Origin: Deltaproteobacteria bacterium
Lineage (GTDB): Bacteria; Desulfobacterota; Desulfobaccia; Desulfobaccales; 0-14-0-80-60-11
Assembly (NCBI GenBank): GCA_030018495.1
Contig: JASEFS010000004.1
Span: 62,001 to 126,000, forward strand
Direction of reading: 5' to 3'
Length of the DNA: 64,000 nucleotides
The notes beneath the pieces were generated by a model that was given only the letters and a program-made list of their open reading frames with translations, did not search any database and had not been told where the DNA came from. This document shows, piece by piece, positions 43,939 to 51,499 of this stretch. How positions within the stretch are numbered: the first letter of the stretch is position 1; every line of letters starts with the position of its first letter. Position numbers and translations under genes: made by a program.

Positions 43939-44706
43939 TTACCGGAAGGAAAATTCCAGACTGCTCCAGCCCAGCCTTGCGACCAGCGCCTGATAGGGTC
44001 CCCGAACCTCTGGGGCCGCAAACCTGGCCATTTCTTCCGTCTTCAGTTCCAATACAGCCTGCTTTCCCCGCACTCTGAGGCGCACATGGCTGAAGCCGCG
44101 CACCTTGAGCCAGGCCTCGGCGCGGCTCAGCCGTTCCAGATCTTCCCGGGTGAGTTGGGTGTCATAAGGGAATCTGGTGGCCAAACAGCTTTGGGGCGGT
44201 TTGTCCGGCAGCCCCAGACGCCGGCTCATCTCCCGTATGTTAAGCTTCCCGAGGCCCAATTCCAAGAGGGGGCTGGCTACGCCTGCCTCGCTCGCGGCTT
44301 TTAGGCCGGGGCGGAAATCGTTCAGATCATCCAGGTTGGTGCCGTCCCACAATACCTCCGCCCCCACCCGGCGGACCAATTGCCAGCCGCAACTTATGAC
44401 CGCCTTTTTACAGACATAACAGCGCTCCGGCGTATTGTGCCGGAAGGCGGCAAGTTCCAAAGGATCGAAGGCCTGAACGATGTGCCTGACCCGGAATCGC
44501 CGGGCAAGATGCCAGGCAGCCGCCAGTTCTCCCGGCGCGATGTGAGGGCCGGTCAATGTCAAAGCGGTAAGACCGCCTCCCAGTTCCGCCGCGGCCAGGG
44601 CCAGGAGCAAGGAAGAATCCAAACCGCCGGAGAACAGGAGCACCGCTCGACGCGTCCGGCGCACATATTCACTAAATTCGGCAGTAACGACCGTTTCCAA
44701 AATCAT
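43939..44706 (-). CDS. larE: LarE-type sulfur transferase (4Fe-4S class)
   Basis: 255 residues. PP-loop SGGLDSSLLLAL at residues 26-37, then a CxxC at Cys96/Cys99 (RCYVCK) and Cys174 in PQSCLATRFPYD, the position of the sacrificial cysteine of Lactiplantibacillus LarE. Three cysteines in this layout define the LarE class that carries a 4Fe-4S cluster and can transfer sulfur catalytically rather than by losing its own cysteine sulfur. LarE thiolates P2CMN to build the nickel-pincer cofactor. LarB, LarC and LarA are not here, so its product is open. 30 bp after the DUF39 gene. Confidence 0.9.
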   Translation of the reverse strand: MILETVVTAEFSEYVRRTRRAVLLFSGGLDSSLLLALAAAELGGGLTALTLTGPHIAPGELAAAWHLARRFRVRHIVQAFDPLELAAFRHNTPERCYVCKKAVISCGWQLVRRVGAEVLWDGTNLDDLNDFRPGLKAASEAGVASPLLELGLGKLNIREMSRRLGLPDKPPQSCLATRFPYDTQLTREDLERLSRAEAWLKVRGFSHVRLRVRGKQAVLELKTEEMARFAAPEVRGPYQALVARLGWSSLEFSFR

Positions 44707-44736
44707 CCAACCAGAGGAATCTGGCCCCCGCCTCCA

Positions 44737-45942
44737 TCAACTCTCATGACTGAAGGACGGCACCGGTTTTTCTTCGCCTGTCGGCAACAGCTCCACCGGT
44801 TCGCCCAACAAGAACCGGCCCTGCTCAATCCATTCCTTGAGCAGAAGAGCGATTTCCCTGGCCCGCACCAGGCTGGAAAGCGGCACAGTGACAATTTCGT
44901 TGCCGTCAAGGATCATTTTCCCGCTCTTCAGAGTGGCATAGCTCACCTGGCCCAAAATGCGGCCGGTGCCGGCCGGATAATCAGTGCCGTAATCCACAAT
45001 GGGAGCGAAGATATCCTCATCCGCCACCCCGCAGAAACGGGCCATTTCTTCGTTGAGCAGGGGAATGGGCACGCCCAGGCCCACGGCCAGGGAACAGCCG
45101 TAGCCCAACAGGCTCACCCCTACAAGAAAGCGGGGGCTCATCTTTTTCATATCCCCGAGCACCATCAGGGTTCCGGCAGGCGCCAGGGGCACGCCGTTTT
45201 CGCCCCGGGGCCGGCCGGGGTGGTGCTGAGTGCCGGGGAACACCACATAGCCCACGCCTCCTCCCAGAAAAATGCGGGTGCCTATGCCTATCGTGCGATA
45301 GTAAGGATCATTGAACAGCGGGCTCAGCTCCCCCGCGGTGCAGTAGTTGGCATTGGCGGCCCGCGGCTTTAAAGGACCCATATAGGTGTAAATGGTGCGG
45401 TTGGAGAGATTCACCGCACAGTTGTAATTCTGGTAGCAGTTGCGCGGATTGCACAAAACGGCATTGGGCAAATCTTTTAAGGTTATATCTTTTTCCAGGC
45501 GCTTGTTGGGATAGCAGTCCGTGCCGTAGGCGTCGGCCACCAGGTGCACGGTTCTGCCGGCCACCAGATCCTGGATGACATGGCCGCCGCCGTATTTGAA
45601 CTCGCCGGGGTAGACTTTGTTCAAAGGATCGTCCGCCGCGGGTTCGGTGGCGCCTATATAGACGTCCACCGCGGCCAGCCCGGCATAAGCCGGCACATTA
45701 TTGAGCTTCACCGCGGAGGCCTTGATAGGGGGCTTGGCGTGGCCGAAATTCAGAAAGGCCCCGGAAGAGCACATAGGCGAAAAGGTGCCGGTGGTGACTA
45801 CGTCCACCTCTCGGGCGGCGGCCACCTCCCCTTTTCTCCTGACAATGTCGATGATCTCTTCGGCGGTCACCACCACCGCCTTGCCCTGCTTGATTTTTTC
45901 GTTGATTTCCTGGTATGTCTTATTTACTTGAAAGTTAGCCAT
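44737..45942 (-). CDS. DUF39 homocysteine biosynthesis protein (aspartate-semialdehyde sulfurtransferase type)
   Basis: About 402 residues from ATG 45942; codons further upstream overlap the divergent marC gene. COG1900 family: archaeal members with a NIL-ferredoxin partner incorporate sulfide into L-aspartate-semialdehyde to form homocysteine. The conserved sulfur-carrying Cys is at residue 58 (SPMCSSGAF), and LCNPRNCYQNYNC supplies others; the GGGVGYVVFPGTQH and GYGCSLAVGLGVPIP glycine-rich blocks are typical. The usual NIL/4Fe-4S partner gene is not adjacent. First gene of the sulfur-transfer operon. Confidence 0.88.
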   Translation of the reverse strand: MANFQVNKTYQEINEKIKQGKAVVVTAEEIIDIVRRKGEVAAAREVDVVTTGTFSPMCSSGAFLNFGHAKPPIKASAVKLNNVPAYAGLAAVDVYIGATEPAADDPLNKVYPGEFKYGGGHVIQDLVAGRTVHLVADAYGTDCYPNKRLEKDITLKDLPNAVLCNPRNCYQNYNCAVNLSNRTIYTYMGPLKPRAANANYCTAGELSPLFNDPYYRTIGIGTRIFLGGGVGYVVFPGTQHHPGRPRGENGVPLAPAGTLMVLGDMKKMSPRFLVGVSLLGYGCSLAVGLGVPIPLLNEEMARFCGVADEDIFAPIVDYGTDYPAGTGRILGQVSYATLKSGKMILDGNEIVTVPLSSLVRAREIALLLKEWIEQGRFLLGEPVELLPTGEEKPVPSFSHES

Positions 45943-45984
45943 CACTTCTCTCTGAGCTTTCTGGGAGCCAAAGGTTGAAGACCC

Positions 45985-46635
45985 GTGTTTGATGTTGCCG
46001 GCCACCCTGCCGCTTTTTTTATCACCAGCCTGGTGTCCCTTCTGGTCATCGTGGACCCGCCGGGCAACATCTTTTCCTTTCTCGCCCTGTCCTCGGGGTA
46101 TTCGCCGGAGGACTCCCGGGCTTTGGCCCGCCGGGCCTGTTTTTACGCGTTTGCCATATTGACCGTGTTTATCTTTCTCGGCCGCCTTATCCTGAACTTT
46201 TTCGGCATCACCCTGGCCGCGTTCCAGATTGCCGGCGGCCTGATCCTGTTCCGCATCGCTTTTGATATGTTGGAAGCCCGGGGCCACTTCAACCGGCTGG
46301 ACACCTCTTCCAGCCTGGTGGCCGCGGACTACCGGGATATCGCCCTGGTGCCCATGGCGGTGCCGCTGCTTTCGGGCCCGGGGGCCATCTCCACCATCCT
46401 GGTTTTGACCAGCCGCAGCGAAAGTCTTTGGGAAGACGGCATCGTGGTCTGCGCCCTGGCCCTGACCATGCTTATTACCTATATCGTATTCTGCTTTGCC
46501 GAGCCCTTGCTGCGTTTTTTCAAGGAAACCGGCATCCGGCTCCTCACCCGCATCATGGGCCTGATTCTGGCCGCCCTGGCCGTGCAGTTTATCATTGACG
46601 GCCTCCAGGCTGCCTTTTTCTTTGTCCGGAACTAA
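45985..46635 (+). CDS. MarC family integral membrane protein
   Basis: 216 residues from a GTG start, six predicted helices with the MarC pattern (SLLVIVDPPGNIFSFLAL in the first helix, FFGITLAAFQIAGGLILFRIAFDML, AVPLLSGPGAISTILVL, and LTRIMGLILAALAVQFIIDGL at the end). Function of the family is not established; it was once tied to multiple antibiotic resistance. Divergent from the DUF39 gene, with only 43 bp between; converges with the next gene, overlapping by four bases. Confidence 0.9.
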   Translation: MFDVAGHPAAFFITSLVSLLVIVDPPGNIFSFLALSSGYSPEDSRALARRACFYAFAILTVFIFLGRLILNFFGITLAAFQIAGGLILFRIAFDMLEARGHFNRLDTSSSLVAADYRDIALVPMAVPLLSGPGAISTILVLTSRSESLWEDGIVVCALALTMLITYIVFCFAEPLLRFFKETGIRLLTRIMGLILAALAVQFIIDGLQAAFFFVRN

Positions 46636-47945
46636 TAGAAGTCCACCGGATCAATGCCCCGGTACGCCGACCAGTGGAAAAACAGGTTGCTGGGCAGGCC
46701 CTGAAATATAAAGGAATTGGGCGGCCACAGGAAACGTCGAAATATAGCCGGAAACGAATAGAATCTGCGAAAGCAGTCCCAGACGCCTTCTTCACATTCA
46801 GCCGGGGTCATGTGGCGGGGGACAAAATTACAAACCATGCCCAGATACTTTTCCGCCTCAGGATTATGAATCCGGCCTTCCTGAGCCAACCGGTTCCACA
46901 TGGGGGTCCCCCGCCGGGGCGTCGCCACGTTGAAAAAGGCCATGGGGGCCTTGACCCGCTCCAAAAAGGCCAGGGTTTCTTCAAACAGTTCCTTGCGGTC
47001 GCCGTCCAGTCCGAACATAAAGTTCAGGGAATAAAAGATGCCCCGCTGACGCAGGCGGTTCAGAAGTATTTCGTATTCCTGGACGGAATTCTGCACCTTG
47101 TCAATGGAAGAGATGCTCTCCTCGCAGACGTTTTCAATGCCGATATTGACGTGGAAACACCCTGAAGCCTTGGCCAAGTCCAGCAATTCCTCATCCCGGG
47201 AAGTGTTGATGGTCCATAGACAGCTCCAGCGGATACCAAGGGGGAGCAGGGCCCTGAAGAGCTCCTTGGCATAATCCCGATGCCCGGTGAGATTGTCGTC
47301 AATAAAATAGACCTTTTTCAAGCCGGTCAGCCGGATGTTGGCCTTGATTTCGTCGACAACCTCGCCTATGGGACGCCGGCGGTAAGTTTGCCCGTAAATG
47401 ATAGGCACCTCGCAGAAGGCACAATGATAGGGACACCCTCGGGAGGTTTGCGCGGGCACGATTTTTACCCGATAGCGGCGAAAATCCATCAGCTCCACTC
47501 GGGGGCGGGGCAGGCCCGTCATATCGTGGAATCTTTCGGCCTGATAAACGGGTTTCAGGCGCTTGCGGGCCGCATCCTCCAGGACTTCAGGCCAAACGGC
47601 TTCCGCTTCCCCCGCCACCACGGCATCCGCGTGTTCCATGGCCTCATCCGGGTGAAGGCTCACATGGAAACCTCCCATGACCACGGGCACACGTCGGCGC
47701 CGGAATTCGCCGGCAATTTCATAAGCCCGCTCGGAAGTGGCGCAGGTCGCGGTGATGCCCACCAAATCATAGGACCGATGAAAGGGGATGGGACCCAGGC
47801 GATCATCACAGATCTCTACCTGATGGCCTTTGGGCGTCAGGCCGGCCAGAAACGGCAGCGTGATGCCCAGAAGCCAGCGGCTGCGACTGCGCAGTGGACG
47901 TCCGTCGGGATATTTGGTCGTAGGCTGCACCAAAAGAATACGCAT
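46632..47945 (-). CDS. B12-binding domain radical SAM protein
   Basis: 437 residues. The N-terminal 140 residues form a cobalamin-binding Rossmann domain (starts MRILLVQPTTKYPDGRPLRS; VVMGGFHVSLHPDEAM), followed by the radical SAM motif CPYHCAFC near residue 175 and FIDDNLTGHRDYA, then a C-terminal helical extension. This class (hopanoid, bacteriochlorophyll and lipid methyl- or ring-modifying enzymes, and many unknowns) acts on unactivated carbons. The gene is alone on its strand, head-to-head with a methyltransferase gene across a 111-bp AT-rich gap, so substrate cannot be deduced. Confidence 0.88.
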   Translation of the reverse strand: MRILLVQPTTKYPDGRPLRSRSRWLLGITLPFLAGLTPKGHQVEICDDRLGPIPFHRSYDLVGITATCATSERAYEIAGEFRRRRVPVVMGGFHVSLHPDEAMEHADAVVAGEAEAVWPEVLEDAARKRLKPVYQAERFHDMTGLPRPRVELMDFRRYRVKIVPAQTSRGCPYHCAFCEVPIIYGQTYRRRPIGEVVDEIKANIRLTGLKKVYFIDDNLTGHRDYAKELFRALLPLGIRWSCLWTINTSRDEELLDLAKASGCFHVNIGIENVCEESISSIDKVQNSVQEYEILLNRLRQRGIFYSLNFMFGLDGDRKELFEETLAFLERVKAPMAFFNVATPRRGTPMWNRLAQEGRIHNPEAEKYLGMVCNFVPRHMTPAECEEGVWDCFRRFYSFPAIFRRFLWPPNSFIFQGLPSNLFFHWSAYRGIDPVDFY

Positions 47946-48056
47946 TCGCTTAGAAACAGGCTAAAAAATAGTAATATGGTATTTTATTAAATCGAAATTC
48001 TTGATTACAATAGAAAATACCCGGATTACGTCAGTGTTTTTGCACACCCTCATCGG

Positions 48057-48971
48057 ATGAAATCGATTCTCTGCCCCTTGTGTGAAGTTGATCGCACCGC
48101 TTTCGTAAGCCGGCGCCGCCGGCAGAATTTGACTGTAACCACGGTTATTTGCCTTGAGTGCGGCCTAGTTTATCACAATCCCGTCATTGAAGACAGTGAC
48201 CGCCGGGACACCGGGGCCACTTTCCAGGCATGGCACACGGATGCCCGGCCGAGTTCCCGGTATTTTAAAAAACTGGAGGCGCGCTGGGCCAGACAGTGGC
48301 CTCTGGTGGGCTCCGTGTTTACGCCGGGGTGCCGGGTACTGGAGATCGGCGCCGGCCTGGGGGTGGTTTCGGCCCACCTCAAGCGCCTGGGCGCCAAAGT
48401 GCTGAGCGTGGAGCCGGATCCGGCCCAAGCAGCCTATGCGAGGGAGCATTGGGACCTCACGGTGGTGCAGGCCCGCTTTGAAGACGTGGACCTGACGGGA
48501 GAGCAGTTCGACCTGATTCTTTCTTCCCACGCCATCGAACATTTCCAAGACCCGTTGAATTTTCTGGCCAAGGTGCGAACCCTGGCCCACCCGGAAACCG
48601 CCCTGTTCTTGGAAACCCCCAATATCCTGGCCCCCAAAGTGAGCCCCGTCAGGCTCTTTTCGGTGGCCCACAACTTTTATTTCTCACCCTGGACCTTGAG
48701 TCTATTGCTTGAGAAGGGGGGATGGCAGGTAAGCCGCCGACGCATTTTCCGTCGGGACGCTTTTCAACTCCTGGCCCGGCCGGCGCCGCCGCGGCGGCCG
48801 GCGATTCCTTCCCAGGCCGTCCCATTAGTGCAAAAAGCCCTCAATCGCCACCGCTACCTGTACTATCTAAAGCTGCTCTTCCTGTGGCGCAAAATTCCCT
48901 GGTGGCAGACTTACTGGATGTACACCGATGATCCCAGGTATGATGACATAATGGCCTTGGAGCTGAGCTGA
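48057..48971 (+). CDS. Class I SAM methyltransferase with N-terminal zinc-ribbon-like motif
   Basis: 304 residues. N-terminal cysteine pairs CPLC and CLEC (near residues 6-9 and 32-35) resemble the zinc-ribbon found in sugar- or natural-product methyltransferases. The SAM-binding motif VLEIGAGLGVVSAHLKRLG starts near residue 97, with SVEPDP closing the second strand and LILSSHAIEHFQDP as motif IV. The C-terminal 80 residues are basic. Such enzymes act in polysaccharide or small-molecule modification. Divergent from the B12 radical SAM gene, suggesting but not proving a shared pathway. Confidence 0.85.
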   Translation: MKSILCPLCEVDRTAFVSRRRRQNLTVTTVICLECGLVYHNPVIEDSDRRDTGATFQAWHTDARPSSRYFKKLEARWARQWPLVGSVFTPGCRVLEIGAGLGVVSAHLKRLGAKVLSVEPDPAQAAYAREHWDLTVVQARFEDVDLTGEQFDLILSSHAIEHFQDPLNFLAKVRTLAHPETALFLETPNILAPKVSPVRLFSVAHNFYFSPWTLSLLLEKGGWQVSRRRIFRRDAFQLLARPAPPRRPAIPSQAVPLVQKALNRHRYLYYLKLLFLWRKIPWWQTYWMYTDDPRYDDIMALELS

Positions 48972-49041
48972 TGAAATGCAGTCGCTGAAACCGAATGACC
49001 GTGAGGGGGCTTATTTCTAAAGACGCCCTTACCTTTCCACC

Positions 49042-49069
49042 GAAAACCGAAAACCAAAAACCGAAAACC
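49042..49069. repeat. Heptanucleotide tandem repeat (GAAAACC)x4
   Basis: GAAAACC, GAAAACC, AAAAACC, GAAAACC in register between two convergent genes. Confidence 0.85.
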
Positions 49070-49074
49070 GTCTT

Positions 49075-49368
49075 TTAAGGCTTGCGCAAGGGGATCACTT
49101 TGCCCTCCGGACCCGGGCTTTCCGGTTGGAGTGGAGTTTTTGGCGGGACCAGAACCAATCTCACCGGCTTGCCCCCCATGGTGAATTCCTCCCCCTGAAT
49201 TTGGGCTTCCTCCAAAATCCAGACCAGGGCCTGGGGAGGCAGCGTCAACGCCAAAAGCTCCACCTGATACCATCCTTTTTTGACATCCGGGTTGATATCC
49301 TCGATACGGGCATAAAACGCCGGTTGGTTTTCCAGGTATACTAAAACCAGGTCGTTGATGGTGGTCAT
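49075..49368 (-). CDS. Hypothetical protein, about 97 residues
   Basis: From ATG 49368 (GAGGA five bases upstream). The sequence (TTINDLVLVYLENQPAFYARIEDINPD, KKGWYQVELLALTLPPQ) reads as a compact beta-rich fold with a basic, proline-rich tail, and a segment QALVWILEEAQIQGEEFTMGG. I do not recognise a named family with certainty; similar uncharacterised proteins occur in sulfate reducers. No signal peptide or membrane segment. Stands alone between repeats and a 245-bp gap before the cupin gene. Confidence 0.7.
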   Translation of the reverse strand: MTTINDLVLVYLENQPAFYARIEDINPDVKKGWYQVELLALTLPPQALVWILEEAQIQGEEFTMGGKPVRLVLVPPKTPLQPESPGPEGKVIPLRKP

Positions 49369-49613
49369 GACCTTCCTCAAAGTACAATGGTTCGGAAATT
49401 TGCTGACGAATTTTTCTCTTTAAGTGTTTTTGCGCCTTTGCGTGCAATATTTTTCCTCTCAAAGACGGGAAGGCGTAAAGAATTATAAAATATGTCACCG
49501 ACAGGTTGCCCGGTGAGGCAGTCTCACTTTAACAAACAACCCTGGATTTGCAAAATTTCCGGATTATCTAAGATATTAATTGTAATTATCCGGCGGATTT
49601 ATGAGGAGGCGCG

Positions 49614-50027
49614 ATGGCAGCCGTGGAATTCATTGATCTGAGCGAAGAAATATCCGAAGACCCGCGGGGGTTGAGCTTCTTTCCGTTTAAAAACCGGGTG
49701 AGCCGGCCCGACGTTATAATCCCGAATTTCCATCTGGTCTCCATCCAGCCCGGGCAGGTGCGGGGCAACCACGTTCATCCAGGACACCTGGAGTGGCTCT
49801 ATCCTTTCCACGGGGAGGGGGATTTTATTTGGAAAACCACAAACGGAGGGCAAGCCTCCAGGCGAATTGCCGGACACCGAGTGCTTATCCGCATTCCTCC
49901 CGGGATTGCCCACGCAGTGCGCAATGTCGGGGCTCAACCCATCTACCTGCTGGCCTGGCGGGAACCGCTGGGCGAAGCCCAGGGCCAGCCCGAAACCGTG
50001 CCCTGTCCCGTGGTCGAGACCCCTTAA
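49614..50027 (+). CDS. Small cupin-domain protein
   Basis: 137 residues, ATG with GAGGAGG upstream. One cupin barrel: VRGNHVHPGHLEWLYPFHGEG carries the first motif with its two histidines and a glutamate, and HRVLIRIPPGIAHAVRNVG the second with a histidine, so a single metal site is expected. The fold serves as isomerase, dioxygenase or sensor; no specific function is deducible. Upstream, CCGGAT and ATCCGG half-sites (49558-49593) could be an operator. The gene converges on the His-rich mini-gene. Confidence 0.85.
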   Translation: MAAVEFIDLSEEISEDPRGLSFFPFKNRVSRPDVIIPNFHLVSIQPGQVRGNHVHPGHLEWLYPFHGEGDFIWKTTNGGQASRRIAGHRVLIRIPPGIAHAVRNVGAQPIYLLAWREPLGEAQGQPETVPCPVVETP

Positions 50028-50033
50028 AAAGAA

Positions 50034-50095
50034 AAAGCCACGCACCCGCTCTGCCCGAGCTTTTGTCCGGGGGCGCGGCTGGCGGCTTTAATTTA
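50034..50095 (+). terminator. Weak hairpin after cupin gene
   Basis: AAAGCC (50034-50039) can pair with GGCTTT (50084-50089), with GC-rich partial pairing between, followed by TTTAATTT. Might serve both convergent genes. Confidence 0.35.
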
Positions 50096-50115
50096 TAAAA
50101 GGCTCACAGTTTTAC

Positions 50116-50277
50116 TTAATGGCAACACTGATGCTCGTGCTGGTGATGGCCGTCATCATGCGTATGCTCGTGGCTGTGAGTGGTCGCCGTGTGGGTGTGC
50201 TCATGCCCGTCATGGGTGTGAGCCACGTGCTCATGGGAATGCTCGTGCTCATGTTTGTCTTTGCTGTGGCAACACAT
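50116..50277 (-). CDS. 53-residue His/Cys-rich metal-binding mini-protein (CCH...CCH)
   Basis: ATG at 50277 is preceded by GGAGGAGGTGATAACAA, a near-perfect Shine-Dalgarno. The product starts MCCHSKDKHEHEHSHEH and ends HQHEHQCCH: 20 of 53 residues are histidine, mostly as H-E-H or T-H repeats, bounded by Cys-Cys-His at both ends. Such composition is seen in nickel/zinc/cobalt storage or chaperone tails (Hpn, HypB, SlyD, ZnuA loops), but not, to my knowledge, in a free protein with two CCH ends. It lies 106 bp downstream of a DUF4198 (NikK-like) gene and has its own promoter. The plus-strand reading frame over this DNA is a shadow. Confidence 0.85.
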   Translation of the reverse strand: MCCHSKDKHEHEHSHEHVAHTHDGHEHTHTATTHSHEHTHDDGHHQHEHQCCH

Positions 50278-50308
50278 TTGTTATCACCTCCTCCAAGCTA
50301 TATTTTTT

Positions 50309-50337
50309 AATTTAAGATATCTCCTTGCCCGTGTCAA
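50309..50337 (-). promoter_or_regulatory. Promoter of the His-rich mini-gene
   Basis: On the minus strand TTGACA (50337-50332), 17 bp, then TAAATT (50314-50309). With the strong Shine-Dalgarno this predicts high, independent expression. Confidence 0.65.
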
Positions 50338-50344
50338 TTTTTAA

Positions 50345-50363
50345 GGGGCGGGTGAACCGCCCC
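50345..50363 (-). terminator. GC-rich hairpin after the DUF4198 gene
   Basis: GGGGCGG and CCGCCCC with a five-base loop, followed on the minus strand by TTAAAAATT. Likely ends most DUF4198 transcripts before the His-rich gene. Confidence 0.5.
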
Positions 50364-50383
50364 CACAGACGAGCAAAGACGGG

Positions 50384-51226
50384 CTAATTCCCCGCCGCAG
50401 GGGCCAAAGGAGCGGGGGCGGGCTCCACATATACCCAGAGATAGCCGCGCTTATCCACTGGATAAGCCTGGCCCTGCCGGGTTTTCTGGCCGTGCCGCTG
50501 GCCCACGGCAATGACCCACCAGCCGGGGCTGTCCAGGGTGCAGGCCAGATAGCCCTGGGCGTCAGTCTTTACCGTGCGGGTGATGAGCGGGGTGTTTTCC
50601 TCCCCGAACCGGTCTTTGGGAAGCTTATCCGCGGGCACGAAAAAGCCGTTGAATTTTTCGATCTCCACCGTGGCCCCCTTGAGCGGCTTTCCCTGAAACA
50701 GGGCCTGCCCCTGAAAAACCGAGCCCACCGGCCAGCCGTAGGGGCGGGTCAAGGGCACAATTTCCACTTCCAGGCCGACTTTTTGGTCCCAGCCCTTTTC
50801 GGCCATGACATGCCAGGGCTCTTTGACAAAGTCCTGCCAGAAGACCTTTTCCTCGGGAATGAAATAGGGCTGGGCTTCCAGGCAAAGGTAATAGTCTCCC
50901 ACCGCCCCGGGCTTATACGAGACTTCATAAGCCTGGCGCTCCTGGCCGCTCTCCGGGTCTTTCAGTTTGACTGCCTGGACGGACGCCGGCTCTTTCTTGC
51001 CGTCGGGTCCAGCCACGAAAAATTTGGGTTCCACCGCATCATAAATGATCATCTCAAAAGGATGGCCCCAAAAATATTGCCAGGTGACCTGTTCCCCCGG
51101 CTTGCCGTAGCAGCCCTCCACTTTGGGCCAGTAAGTGTGGAAATGGGCTAAGGCCGCACCGCTGAACGCCAAGGCCGCGGCCAGGGCCATCACCATCGCC
51201 GGTATCCGATATCCCGATTTACTCAT
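50384..51226 (-). CDS. DUF4198 periplasmic protein (NikK-like, metal-uptake associated)
   Basis: 280 residues from ATG 51226 (AAGGAGGAAGG upstream). Signal peptide IPAMVMALAAALAFSGAALA ending AHFH, giving a mature protein whose first residues are histidine-rich (HFHTYW), the hallmark of DUF4198 proteins where the N-terminal His can ligate nickel or cobalt. A beta-sandwich core follows (GKPGEQVTWQYFWGHPFE, YKPGAVGDYYLCLEAQPYF, LKGATVEIEKFNG). Relatives occur with Ni/Co ECF transporters. No transporter gene is adjacent; the neighbouring His-rich mini-protein is a likely functional partner (inference). Confidence 0.82.
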   Translation of the reverse strand: MSKSGYRIPAMVMALAAALAFSGAALAHFHTYWPKVEGCYGKPGEQVTWQYFWGHPFEMIIYDAVEPKFFVAGPDGKKEPASVQAVKLKDPESGQERQAYEVSYKPGAVGDYYLCLEAQPYFIPEEKVFWQDFVKEPWHVMAEKGWDQKVGLEVEIVPLTRPYGWPVGSVFQGQALFQGKPLKGATVEIEKFNGFFVPADKLPKDRFGEENTPLITRTVKTDAQGYLACTLDSPGWWVIAVGQRHGQKTRQGQAYPVDKRGYLWVYVEPAPAPLAPAAGN

Positions 51227-51247
51227 GCCTTCCTCCTTAAGGGTAAA

Positions 51248-51298
51248 ATAAAAAAAACCACAAAGAACCGGCGCTTTCCTGCGCCCCGGCCTTCGTGG
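51248..51298 (-). terminator. Rho-independent terminator on the minus strand
   Basis: Minus-strand CCACGAAG (51298-51291) pairs with CTTTGTGG (51265-51258), with GCGC pairing inside, followed by a run of eight to nine T. Ends the HD-GYP operon, before the DUF4198 gene. Confidence 0.75.
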
Positions 51299-51499
51299 CC
51301 CATTCATTCCCAAAATTTTTATTAGCTGCCTTCCGGGGTTCACCCCGGCTTTTGCATCACCTTAGCCTGAGCCCGCTGGCCTGTCAAGCAATTATCGCAT
51401 CCCGTCGAGCCTCGGGCTTCCACAGCGCGGGGCCGAACTTCGGCAAGGCCGAGTCAGGAGTATTAATCAGGTTTGCTTTAGCCTTGGGCGGAGATTTTG

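Noticed and set aside
50119-50310. Plus-strand 63-codon frame over the His-rich gene
   Set aside because: It is the complement of His/Glu codons (Val/Met/Leu-rich), with no ribosome-binding site; the minus-strand frame has a strong one.
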